From Epilithonimonas arachidiradicis (GTDB taxonomy: Bacteria > Bacteroidota > Bacteroidia > Flavobacteriales > Weeksellaceae), in the NCBI RefSeq assembly GCF_003610695.1, contig NZ_RAQH01000008.1:1-64000 (forward strand): a stretch of 64,000 nucleotides of DNA, given 5' to 3'. The notes beneath the pieces are model-generated. The model saw nothing but the letters and a program-made list of their open reading frames with translations, had not been told where the DNA came from and searched no databases. Every line of letters starts with the position of its first letter. The stretch's first letter is position 1. Shown here in pieces: positions 1-7,519 of this stretch. Made by a program: the position numbers and the translations under genes.

Positions 1-30
1 GGAGACCCAAAAAGGTCTCCTCTTTTTATT
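1..30 (+). terminator. Rho-independent terminator of a gene left of the window
   Basis: GGAGACC and GGTCTCC form a perfect 7-bp stem around a CAAAAA loop, followed by TCTTTTTATTT. The T-run lies on the plus-strand side, so it most likely ends a plus-strand gene whose body lies outside the window. Confidence 0.75.
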
Positions 31-107
31 TCCGGTATCTTTTATGGCTAAGAAAACCCTCTGTTAATTTGTAGCGAATCTATTGTTATAGCACAATTTA
101 GTAAATA

Positions 108-132
108 AAAAGCTCCAATCAATGGAGCTTTC
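108..132 (-). terminator. Terminator of the AsmA-family gene
   Basis: AAAGCTCC (109-116) pairs with GGAGCTTT (124-131) around a 7-nt loop. Read on the minus strand the hairpin is followed by TTTTTATTT, four bases past the stop codon of the AsmA-family gene, so it is a good intrinsic terminator for it. Confidence 0.8.
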
Positions 133-135
133 ACT

Positions 136-3033
136 TTATTTCTTCTTCAAATCTTTATCAATCTGCTTTTCTGCATTTTCTGCATTCTTTTCCTGAGCAC
201 GTTTATCCTTTCGTTGTTGAGCTCGAGATTTTTTTTCGGCTCGTTTTTCTTCGCGGATGACTTTGTTTGATTTGGTGTTATACAAAGCTTCTACGATGCC
301 TTGTCCGGTTTTGCTGAAGATCTTGATTTTCGGTTTCTCGTGTGTTCCCGTAACCACAACAGGGAATCCAATCCAGCCAGCTGGCGGTAATCCGACTCTC
401 ACTCGGAAATCCAGCAAACCATTGAAACTAGTAGTTCCGCTAATCGTAGGTCTCAGAACAGAAACTTTGAAGGTAAACGGCTCCACGTGAATCAGGTTAT
501 TATTGATACTCGTTTTGATGTCAACGCCTTTCATATCCGGATTATCAAAGGCATTCGCTCCAATATTGTCGCCAACTGCGGAAAGCATTTTTAGGTTTTT
601 GACTTCCACATCTCGTAGATTCACGTTTCCTCCACCTTCTAATGATGGATAAATTGGTTTCATATTGGCATCGAAATCGCCTTTCAGTTTATAGTCTAGC
701 GTTACCACGCCTTTCACATCTTTTGCAGCGGTCGCCATTTCACGCACCATATCAATTTCTTTGTAAGCTCTCTGAACATCGAAGTTATCGACCTTCAAAG
801 CCACATCATAGTTGGCAGTAATTGGGGATTCATTCTGATATCGTGCATCGATTCCCATTCGGCTTCCGATGATATCAAATGTTGTATTTTTTAAGTAGAT
901 TTCACCTTTTGTTACCGTAGCCAAGCCTGCAAGATTATTCAATCCAAGTCCTTTGAACTCAACTTTTTTGGCATTAGCTTCCAAAGAAACGTCTAGATTG
1001 GCCGGCACAATTACAACGCCGCTGCTTTTCGGATGTTCTTCCTTCGCATAGGTTACTGCAAGGGATTTGTCTGTATTATCACCTTCTTTCAGCGCCATAA
1101 ATTCATCTACCAAAATATAATTGGATTTCAAATGAAATCTGCCGTGCAAAGTTCCTTTTCTTTCGATGAAATAATTGATGGTATTCAATAAATATCCATT
1201 GAGTGAATAATCGGATTTTCCGTAATTACCATAGAATTTTCTGAACCACATTTTCTCATTTTCAAATTCGAAATTCCCTTCTTTGATATAGAATGATTTC
1301 GGAAGATATTCGGTTGTGGCTTTGATATTTTTTAAGATTAGAGTACCTCTGTTATCAAGCTTGCTGTATTGTCCGGTTGTCGCATAACTTTGTCGTCCGT
1401 TGAGTGATAAATCTGCCATAATCAATCCGCTGATATCCAAACCTTCTTTTTTGAAAACTTTGTAGATTCTGCCAACATTCAATGTTCCTTTTGCTCTGAC
1501 TTTGTATAATAAATCTTCGAAATCCTGCAAATTTGCATTCACGAAAACCGGATTGCCTTCAAAATCAAATTTAAAAGGGTCGAGCTTCACACCCAAACTT
1601 TTAAATGTTCCGTCGGTATTATGAATATTCGCTAAAATATTGATGTTCTGAATTGGATTTGGATAATATTTCGTTTTCAGCCAGCCATTTTTCAGTTTAA
1701 AATAACCTTTAGTTTTTGGGAATAATTTTTTGTCTAAACTGAAAATCCCATTTGACTGAATATCAGTATTCATTAAACCTTTTAATTCGATATCCTTTAA
1801 ACCTAAAGCGGCATCCAAAGTTGCCAAATCAACCGCACCTTTTATATTGGCATTGACTTTCATTTCGTTCAATCCTTGCGTTTTCACAACTGCACGAAAG
1901 CTGTTATTCTTACCCAAATCAAAACTCAAAGTTCTCAAATCGAGTAGGAGTTTTTCGGTATCCAACGATGGTAAATCGACATTCAAATCCATATTCAGAT
2001 TGTTCATTGGAACTGGTGCGTTGCTGTTGGAAACAAAACCATTATTAACCTTAAGACTGGCTTTCAAATCTGGCTTCAAATTTTTTGGTTCACTGAATCG
2101 ACCTTTCAAACTGAAAAACAAATCGCTGTTTCCCTCAATTTTAGTGTCTTTTGCCCAATCCAGATATTGAGGAGGCAAAATCGAAATCATATCCCGAATC
2201 GTCGTTTTCTCAGAAGCCGCATTTATATTAAGATTATATCCATCCTTCAAAATACTCACAAAACCTGTGAATTTGAGAGGAAGTTTATTGATTCTTAGCT
2301 CATTTTTTCTCAGCACAAACGTCAATGCATTGGTGTTGATTCTCGTAATCAAATCTGCGTGTAATGTTTTTTGTTGTGCATACCAGATTCTGTTCAAAGC
2401 AAAATCAACTTTATCAATATCCAAATCGGTCTCCAAATCGAAAATATCTTCGCTCAATCCACCTCTTCCGGTATAGTTAAGACCTTTAGCGTTGACCAAA
2501 ACGTTGGCTGCGTGGTCATTATATTTGATATTCCAGTTTTTCAGTTTGATTAAATCTAATTTGATAGACGCACCTGTTCCGGTTGTATCTCTTGGTTTCT
2601 CAGATGGTTTGGAAACATAAACATTATAATTAGCTTCACCTTTAGAATTGACGAAAACATTGGCCATTGCATCGTTAACATAAATTTCATCGATTTTAAC
2701 TTCTCTATCAAAAATCAGATTTTTCAGATTAATTCCAACTGCAACTTCTTTCGCTGAGAGAAGTGTATCCTGCTCAAAAGGTTTAGAACCTTTCAACAAA
2801 AAATCGTCTACGGAAACCGTGAGAGAAGGGAAGTGACGGAAAAAAGTAAGATGCGTTTTCTTATAATCCAATTCTCCGGCTAGATGCTTGTTCGCAAAAA
2901 TCTTAACCTGTTGGGAAATGGTTCCCGGAAATAAAATCGGGATGATGAACATTAAAAATAGGATAGAAGCGATGGTAATTCCCAACCATTTTAATATTTT
3001 AAGCAATATCGTTTTTACATTAACCGCACTCAT
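136..3033 (-). CDS. AsmA-family envelope protein
   Basis: A 965-residue protein with one membrane segment near residues 10-30 (ITIASILFLMFIIPILF) and a long, beta-rich periplasmic region. The N-terminal stretch (LAGELDYKKTHLTFFRHFPSLTV) and the C-terminal repeats (GGGNVNLRDVEVKNL and neighbours) are typical of the AsmA superfamily, whose members are envelope proteins thought to help move phospholipid between membranes. The tail is rich in Lys, Arg and Glu (RAEKKSRAQQRKDKR). I chose the ATG at 3033; the frame extends to a TTG at 3060, but the ATG directly precedes the hydrophobic segment. Family assignment is firm; the exact role is not known from sequence. Confidence 0.85.
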   Translation of the reverse strand: MSAVNVKTILLKILKWLGITIASILFLMFIIPILFPGTISQQVKIFANKHLAGELDYKKTHLTFFRHFPSLTVSVDDFLLKGSKPFEQDTLLSAKEVAVGINLKNLIFDREVKIDEIYVNDAMANVFVNSKGEANYNVYVSKPSEKPRDTTGTGASIKLDLIKLKNWNIKYNDHAANVLVNAKGLNYTGRGGLSEDIFDLETDLDIDKVDFALNRIWYAQQKTLHADLITRINTNALTFVLRKNELRINKLPLKFTGFVSILKDGYNLNINAASEKTTIRDMISILPPQYLDWAKDTKIEGNSDLFFSLKGRFSEPKNLKPDLKASLKVNNGFVSNSNAPVPMNNLNMDLNVDLPSLDTEKLLLDLRTLSFDLGKNNSFRAVVKTQGLNEMKVNANIKGAVDLATLDAALGLKDIELKGLMNTDIQSNGIFSLDKKLFPKTKGYFKLKNGWLKTKYYPNPIQNINILANIHNTDGTFKSLGVKLDPFKFDFEGNPVFVNANLQDFEDLLYKVRAKGTLNVGRIYKVFKKEGLDISGLIMADLSLNGRQSYATTGQYSKLDNRGTLILKNIKATTEYLPKSFYIKEGNFEFENEKMWFRKFYGNYGKSDYSLNGYLLNTINYFIERKGTLHGRFHLKSNYILVDEFMALKEGDNTDKSLAVTYAKEEHPKSSGVVIVPANLDVSLEANAKKVEFKGLGLNNLAGLATVTKGEIYLKNTTFDIIGSRMGIDARYQNESPITANYDVALKVDNFDVQRAYKEIDMVREMATAAKDVKGVVTLDYKLKGDFDANMKPIYPSLEGGGNVNLRDVEVKNLKMLSAVGDNIGANAFDNPDMKGVDIKTSINNNLIHVEPFTFKVSVLRPTISGTTSFNGLLDFRVRVGLPPAGWIGFPVVVTGTHEKPKIKIFSKTGQGIVEALYNTKSNKVIREEKRAEKKSRAQQRKDKRAQEKNAENAEKQIDKDLKKK

Positions 3034-3112
3034 AAACTTGAATTTTTCGGAATAATTCAAAGATTGTGCTAAATGAAAATAGTTACTAATTTGATAGTTA
3101 TTTTGCTGTCTT

Positions 3113-3496
3113 TTATGCTAATGTCAGATTGATGTTTTGATGCGACCTAATAATTTCAATTAAAATTTCGAATAAAGTTTGCCCTTTTCCATCGATCAAT
3201 TCATCCAGTTTTTGCTGAATTAATTCTACGTTGAAAGGTTTTCCGATTTGAATTTTATTTTCGTAGAATTCTTTGGTTGAATCAAAGCCTAAATCTTCTC
3301 TCGACTTTTGGGAATTTTTCCAGATAATTTCGCCGCGAAATCCATATAAAACATCATCAAAACCGTCCAATGTCCCGACTTTCCAATCTTCATCTTTCAT
3401 AAAAAGCTGGGAAATTTCTCCATAGAAACCCTCCAGATTCGAAAAATGACTGCCATTGATGACAGTCATTTTGTTATTATTGATTTCGTTTTTCAT
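3113..3496 (-). CDS. Barstar-type ribonuclease inhibitor
   Basis: A 127-residue acidic protein with the barstar pattern: a first strand ending in INGSHFSNLEGFYGEISQLF, then DWKVGTLDGFDDVLYGF, and a C-terminal FEILIEIIRS helix. Barstar proteins bind and block barnase-type secreted or delivered RNases in the cytoplasm. The gene lies 4 bp downstream of the DUF4097-type gene and so is probably the last gene of the sigma-factor operon. No barnase-like toxin is visible in the window. Two in-frame ATGs exist, at 3496 and 3469. Family alignment fits either, and the second is embedded in a perfect inverted repeat (3443-3472). Confidence 0.8.
   Translation of the reverse strand: MKNEINNNKMTVINGSHFSNLEGFYGEISQLFMKDEDWKVGTLDGFDDVLYGFRGEIIWKNSQKSREDLGFDSTKEFYENKIQIGKPFNVELIQQKLDELIDGKGQTLFEILIEIIRSHQNINLTLA
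3443..3472. repeat. Inverted repeat over the second barstar start codon
   Basis: AAAATGACTG and CAGTCATTTT form a perfect 10-bp stem with a 10-nt loop. On the minus strand the left arm contains the ATG for residue 10 of the barstar-type protein. The same 30-bp sequence, with two changes in the loop, occurs at 7455-7484 as the purL terminator. Confidence 0.75.
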
Positions 3497-3500
3497 TCAA

Positions 3501-4223
3501 TTATTTCCTTAGATAGATATTTCCATATTTGGATTCAAGACTGTATTGTGGTCCGTTTCCTAATGTTGTAGTCACTAAGGTATGAAAATCATCCGAATCT
3601 TTCCCGTCAAATTTGGTATCCAAATTAGAGTAGATTTGTCCAAAATATGTTTCTGCCGAAAGCTTTCCTGTGTTTTTTTCTGCAATGGTAGCATCTATAC
3701 CGCCAAAAGGTGCATTAACACTGATTTCTCCGCCAAAATTTTTCACTTCTACCAAGCCATATTTTGCTTCGATTTGAGTTTTAAGATATTTCGGAACTTT
3801 GATTTCTAATTCAATATTCATATCAACGCCGCTGGACATCGTGTTGAAAGTTGCTCCGTTGGCTTTTGAATATTGTTGATAATCTTCTTTGGATTTAAAA
3901 GTTAGTTTTTCTTGTCCTTTATGAACCGCTATTCTATGTGGAAGTTTGTCTATTTCAGATACGTTTCCTTCGATAAGAAGAGCGTTTCCATCTTTTGATT
4001 CTTTGATTTGAAAAGCTCCATTGTTTTCGTTGTCATTAATGTTGACAGTTCCCGAAATCTGAACTTCGTCTTTGTCCCAAGTGCTTATTTTAATCAATTG
4101 AGGATAATCAAATTTCAAAGAGATGTTCTGGTTTTTAGTCGTTGAAAAACTTCTGTTAATCGTTGTTTGCGCTGTAATGTTTCCGAAAACGTAAACCATT
4201 ACAAAAATGATCAGCTTTTTCAT
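3501..4223 (-). CDS. Exported DUF4097-type (putative adhesin-fold) protein
   Basis: A 240-residue protein with a signal peptide (MKKLIIFVMVYVFGNITAQ, cleavage after AQ) and a repetitive beta-strand body. The rungs KYGLVEVKNFGGEISVNAPFGG, AETYFGQIYSNL and LESKYGNIYLRK match the DUF4097 / DUF4098 'putative adhesin' style, predicted to form a beta-solenoid. It overlaps the next upstream gene by 4 bp (ATGA), which implies translational coupling. Both proteins end in SKYGNIYLRK or a close variant, so they are diverged paralogs. Function unknown; co-expression with a sigma/anti-sigma pair suggests an envelope-stress role. Confidence 0.8.
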   Translation of the reverse strand: MKKLIIFVMVYVFGNITAQTTINRSFSTTKNQNISLKFDYPQLIKISTWDKDEVQISGTVNINDNENNGAFQIKESKDGNALLIEGNVSEIDKLPHRIAVHKGQEKLTFKSKEDYQQYSKANGATFNTMSSGVDMNIELEIKVPKYLKTQIEAKYGLVEVKNFGGEISVNAPFGGIDATIAEKNTGKLSAETYFGQIYSNLDTKFDGKDSDDFHTLVTTTLGNGPQYSLESKYGNIYLRK

Positions 4224-5008
4224 TTTGCTCTCAAATAGATTTTACTGTAATCTGAACGAACTTCTATATCCGTTCCGCCGCCATTAACTTTTCCGATAAG
4301 GTCATTACCAAAACGAACTAGATCATCTTCTGTTTTCTTCTCTTGCTCAATTTTAAAATCTGGCGAAATATAGATTTCTCCGTAAGAAGTTGTCGCTTTA
4401 AGGTTTGCTTTTACCGATTTTGGAAGGCTGACATCTGCGTGTCCATAAACCGAAATAATGGATAATGGACCTTTTACATTTTGGCTGAAAACCGCTTCCA
4501 CATTGCCATAGATAGATTTTACAGTCGCCGGTCCAGTAATGTTTTCTAACTGTACATTATTGTAAGTCGCAGCAATTTCGATTTCATTCTGCATATTTTT
4601 GAAAACCACTTTTCCACCGTATTGCGATTGATGTTTAAATGAAACAATCACATTCTCAGGAATCAATATTTTAATAGATGGAGCTGAGATTTTTTTCAAT
4701 GGATTAACTTCTAAAATACCGTCTTTTTCCGAAACATTGATTCCAAGGCCAGTATTATCTACAAGTCCTAAAGCATTGATTGCCTGAAGTCCTTCTGCAC
4801 GTTTATCTTCTGTAGGAACTTTATCTTCCAAAGAGAAAATGACTTCATTGCCTTTGTAACCTTCAACCGTTACTTTTCCAAGGTTGACAAGCAATTTTCC
4901 TTTGCTTTTATTGACTTTGTATGTCTTCGTATTTTCTTTTGTTGAATTTTCCTGCGCTTGGAAGGAAACCGTCATCAAAGCAAATATGATTAAATATATC
5001 TTTTGCAT
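4220..5008 (-). CDS. Exported DUF4097-type (putative adhesin-fold) protein
   Basis: A 262-residue paralog of the downstream gene. It has a signal peptide (MQKIYLIIFALMTVSFQAQ) and short beta rungs: QSQYGGKVVFKN, KSIYGNVEAVF, ISVYGHADVSL, TTSYGEIYISP and RSDYSKIYLRA. The recurring S-x-Y-G spacing of about 20-25 residues supports a beta-solenoid. It begins 48 bp after the HEAT-repeat gene and ends in a 4-bp overlap with the next gene. Annotation pipelines usually call such proteins DUF4097 family; no enzymatic motif is visible. Confidence 0.8.
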   Translation of the reverse strand: MQKIYLIIFALMTVSFQAQENSTKENTKTYKVNKSKGKLLVNLGKVTVEGYKGNEVIFSLEDKVPTEDKRAEGLQAINALGLVDNTGLGINVSEKDGILEVNPLKKISAPSIKILIPENVIVSFKHQSQYGGKVVFKNMQNEIEIAATYNNVQLENITGPATVKSIYGNVEAVFSQNVKGPLSIISVYGHADVSLPKSVKANLKATTSYGEIYISPDFKIEQEKKTEDDLVRFGNDLIGKVNGGGTDIEVRSDYSKIYLRAK

Positions 5009-5056
5009 AATGTTTAATTTGTTAATAATTTACTGAGTTTATTTATTTAAAAGCTT

Positions 5057-5902
5057 TTAAAATTTCATTATTACAGCATATGCTTCGTCTTTTACAAATT
5101 TTGCTGTTGTTGGGTCTTTAGCGAGTGCTAAAAGTTTTGTGTTAACTTCAGAACTGAGTTCAGATGATTGTTTTTCAGCCAAGAAAGAAATTAATTCTTT
5201 TTGCACCATTGGGTCATTTTGCTGAACAAAAATTTGTTGAATTTTATCTGTTATAACCGGATTTTGTTTTTGTGTTTCTAAGGCTGAAATCGCTGCCAAC
5301 CTTACGTTTGTGTTTTCGTCTGAGATTGCTTTTTCAGAAAGTAGATTGATTAAATTTGAATCATAATCTGATAAATTCTTTACCAAAGCAATCCCTTGCA
5401 ATCTGGAACTGGCAGAAAATTGGTTATCCATCAATTCTATTGCATTTGTTTTATCAAAATAATTTTTATCCTCAATATCATAATTCGGTACAAAATCTTG
5501 GTCTTTTATTGATTCTTTTGAATGATTAGAACTATTACTTGCGAGAACTTTACTTACAGCTTCCTGTTTTGTAGTCTTGATTTTTGCAGTTATTAATTCA
5601 TTTTTTTGATTTAAAATATCAACAAAATCTTCATCTCTAGTTTTTATTTTCTCCTGAGTTAAAGCAATAGTTTTATTAATTTCTTTTTCTTTATTTAAAC
5701 TAAAGATTCCTAAACTTAAAATAATCACAATTGAAGCTGCAATAGACCAATTTTTCATAGAAAATATCGTATGTGTTTTCTCAACAGATGGAGTAGAGCT
5801 ATCCAGCTTGGACATTATTTTGTCAAACATTTCATCCGGAGCTTCGAGATTGTCAAATTCATCTCGATGGTCATTAATATATTTTTTAAGCGAATCTTTC
5901 AT
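5057..5902 (-). CDS. Membrane anti-sigma-like protein with HEAT repeats
   Basis: A 281-residue protein with three parts. A short cytoplasmic N-terminus (YINDHRDEFDNLEAPDEMFDKIMSKL) is followed by one membrane segment near residues 50-67 (SIAASIVIILSLGIFSL) and a predicted periplasmic part ending in HEAT-like repeats from about residue 165 (SRLQGIALVKNLSDY, NTNVRLAAISALETQ, DPMVQKELISFLAEK). It overlaps the ECF sigma gene by 17 bp, the classic position for an anti-sigma factor. There is no zinc-binding Cys cluster of the ZAS type, so the anti-sigma role is inferred from position and topology only. Confidence 0.7.
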   Translation of the reverse strand: MKDSLKKYINDHRDEFDNLEAPDEMFDKIMSKLDSSTPSVEKTHTIFSMKNWSIAASIVIILSLGIFSLNKEKEINKTIALTQEKIKTRDEDFVDILNQKNELITAKIKTTKQEAVSKVLASNSSNHSKESIKDQDFVPNYDIEDKNYFDKTNAIELMDNQFSASSRLQGIALVKNLSDYDSNLINLLSEKAISDENTNVRLAAISALETQKQNPVITDKIQQIFVQQNDPMVQKELISFLAEKQSSELSSEVNTKLLALAKDPTTAKFVKDEAYAVIMKF

Positions 5903-6458
5903 TGTAGTGTTTTGGATTTAATTTCTCAAAAATTTTCTTTTTAGCACGATGGTAATAACTTCTTACTGTTCCGTGCGGAATATTTAAAACTTTTGCTATT
6001 TCTTCCTGTGGCATTTCCTCGAACAGATAAAGGTTAATAATTGTTCTGGTCTGCAGAGGAAATCCTGCGATAATGTTTTGAAGTTCTTTTACACGAGATT
6101 CCATAGCCAACTTGGCTTCCAACTCGTCATCTTCTATGTCCAATATTTTATCATCTTCAATTTCAGTAAAATAGATTTTATTTTTCCGAAGATAATTGAG
6201 CGATTGATTGATAGCGATTCGCTCAATCCAACCTCCGAAACTTTCTACATTTTTCAGGGATTTGATTTCAGAAAAAGCTTTTACAAAAACTTCCTGAAGA
6301 ATATCTTCCGCATCTTCCCGGTCATTCACAAGACGGAACACCGAATTGAAAACAGCTTTAGAATAACGATGATAGAGTAGAGAATACCCCGAATTGTCCC
6401 CGGAACTGCACCGTTCCAACAATTCTTTGTCACTGATATTTTCTGTTGTTGTCTTCAA
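5886..6458 (-). CDS. ECF-family RNA polymerase sigma factor
   Basis: A 190-residue sigma-70 factor of the ECF type. Region 2 is at about residues 25-95 (LYHRYSKAVFNSVFRL, DREDAEDILQEVFVKAF, GGWIERIAINQSLNYLRK). Region 4 is near 130-180 with a helix-turn-helix (PQEEIAKVLNIPHGTVRSYYHRAKKKIF). The only in-frame start that keeps the family N-terminus is a TTG at 6458; no ATG or GTG lies between it and the upstream stop codon. It leads a probable five-gene operon (sigma, HEAT anti-sigma-like, two DUF4097-type, barstar) and may autoregulate it. Confidence 0.9.
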   Translation of the reverse strand: MKTTTENISDKELLERCSSGDNSGYSLLYHRYSKAVFNSVFRLVNDREDAEDILQEVFVKAFSEIKSLKNVESFGGWIERIAINQSLNYLRKNKIYFTEIEDDKILDIEDDELEAKLAMESRVKELQNIIAGFPLQTRTIINLYLFEEMPQEEIAKVLNIPHGTVRSYYHRAKKKIFEKLNPKHYNERFA

Positions 6459-6548
6459 AAAGTTATTCGGTTTTTTATGGTTCTATATAATAGACGCAAA
6501 CCAATTCCAAATGTTGCAGTTTTTTATATTTTTTTCTGATTTTTTTAA

Positions 6549-7385
6549 TTATTGTTCACAGGATTTGGTTTCAATAGGGTTTTTTAAAATATCGATTTTT
6601 TCTTTTTCGGTTTTGTTGTACATTTCTTTAGCTTCTTTGCTATCTACGCTGAGGCCGTGATAGACGTAAGTAAAAGTATTATTAGGAGAATTGAGATTAG
6701 CAAAAATCATCGAAGGATCTTTTTGATATTTGCTCCAGAAAGTTTCCCATTGCTTTGGAGTAAAATTCACTTTCGCAGTGTATGCATTTCTTCCCTCAAT
6801 ATTGTTTTGTTCTTTTGTAAGTCCTTTGATTTCGAAAATAAAATTCTCTTTAGAATCTGCTATTTTCAGGATGAGACCAGGTAATCCGAAAAACTTATAT
6901 GGTCCATCACTAATTGGAATTTCATTGGTAAACCAAGCAATCCATTTTCTGCCTCCAAAATTCGTTTCCGCTTTTTGTACGTTATAGTTGAACAGCTTGT
7001 TTTTTTCTTGCAGAATTTTCCATTCCGGTTTGCAGTGATACGTCGTCAGATAAACTTTATCGAAGAAATTTTCCTCAGCAATCGTCGCCTGAGATTTTAA
7101 ATCTTTTGAAATTAAAGTCTGTAATTTCCATTGTTGCTTTGGAGCTGGAAAACTTCTGCTTCCCTGATTGACAAGATTTGTTTTTATAGAATCATATTTA
7201 AATTTTGCTAAGGATTCGAAATAAGATTTATCTTCATTTTTTAATAAAACAGTTAATTCCGAATTATAATCTTTGGAATGTTCTTCGGTTTTCCATTTGA
7301 AATCGTAAATGATTTTATACGATTGGGAAAATATTGCAATGGAACTGATAAATGCAGATAAGCTTAATAATTGTTTAAGTTTCAT
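6549..7385 (-). CDS. GLPGLI family protein
   Basis: A 278-residue exported protein with signal peptide MKLKQLLSLSAFISSIAIFSQ and the diagnostic GLPGLI motif at residues 167-172 within SDGPYKFFGLPGLILKI. This family is largely confined to Bacteroidetes and has no established function. Members are exported and often sit near TonB-dependent receptors or sigma operons. The gene ends 90 bp before the ECF sigma gene on the same strand; no clear terminator separates them, so read-through is possible. Confidence 0.85.
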   Translation of the reverse strand: MKLKQLLSLSAFISSIAIFSQSYKIIYDFKWKTEEHSKDYNSELTVLLKNEDKSYFESLAKFKYDSIKTNLVNQGSRSFPAPKQQWKLQTLISKDLKSQATIAEENFFDKVYLTTYHCKPEWKILQEKNKLFNYNVQKAETNFGGRKWIAWFTNEIPISDGPYKFFGLPGLILKIADSKENFIFEIKGLTKEQNNIEGRNAYTAKVNFTPKQWETFWSKYQKDPSMIFANLNSPNNTFTYVYHGLSVDSKEAKEMYNKTEKEKIDILKNPIETKSCEQ

Positions 7386-7450
7386 ATAATAGTTTTTGAT
7401 GGTCTTACTATTATTAAGATTCAGGAATTGAAAAAATGTTGCAATTTGTC

Positions 7451-7485
7451 AAAAAAAATGACTGCCAATAATGACAGTCATTTTC
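7451..7485 (-). terminator. Terminator of purL
   Basis: A perfect 10-bp stem, AAAATGACTG/CAGTCATTTT (7455-7484), is followed on the minus strand by eight T residues, 35 bp past the purL stop codon. It is nearly identical to the inverted repeat at 3443-3472. Confidence 0.85.
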
Positions 7486-7519
7486 CTTTTATTGTTATTT
7501 GAGTAACTAAACTAAAAGC

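Noticed and set aside
1847-2170. 107-codon frame opposite the AsmA-family gene
   Set aside because: Antisense shadow; the real gene on the minus strand spans it with clear family features.
3061-3112. AT-rich hairpin between the barstar and AsmA-family genes
   Set aside because: Arms pair only with a bulge and no clean T-run follows, so I do not call it a terminator.
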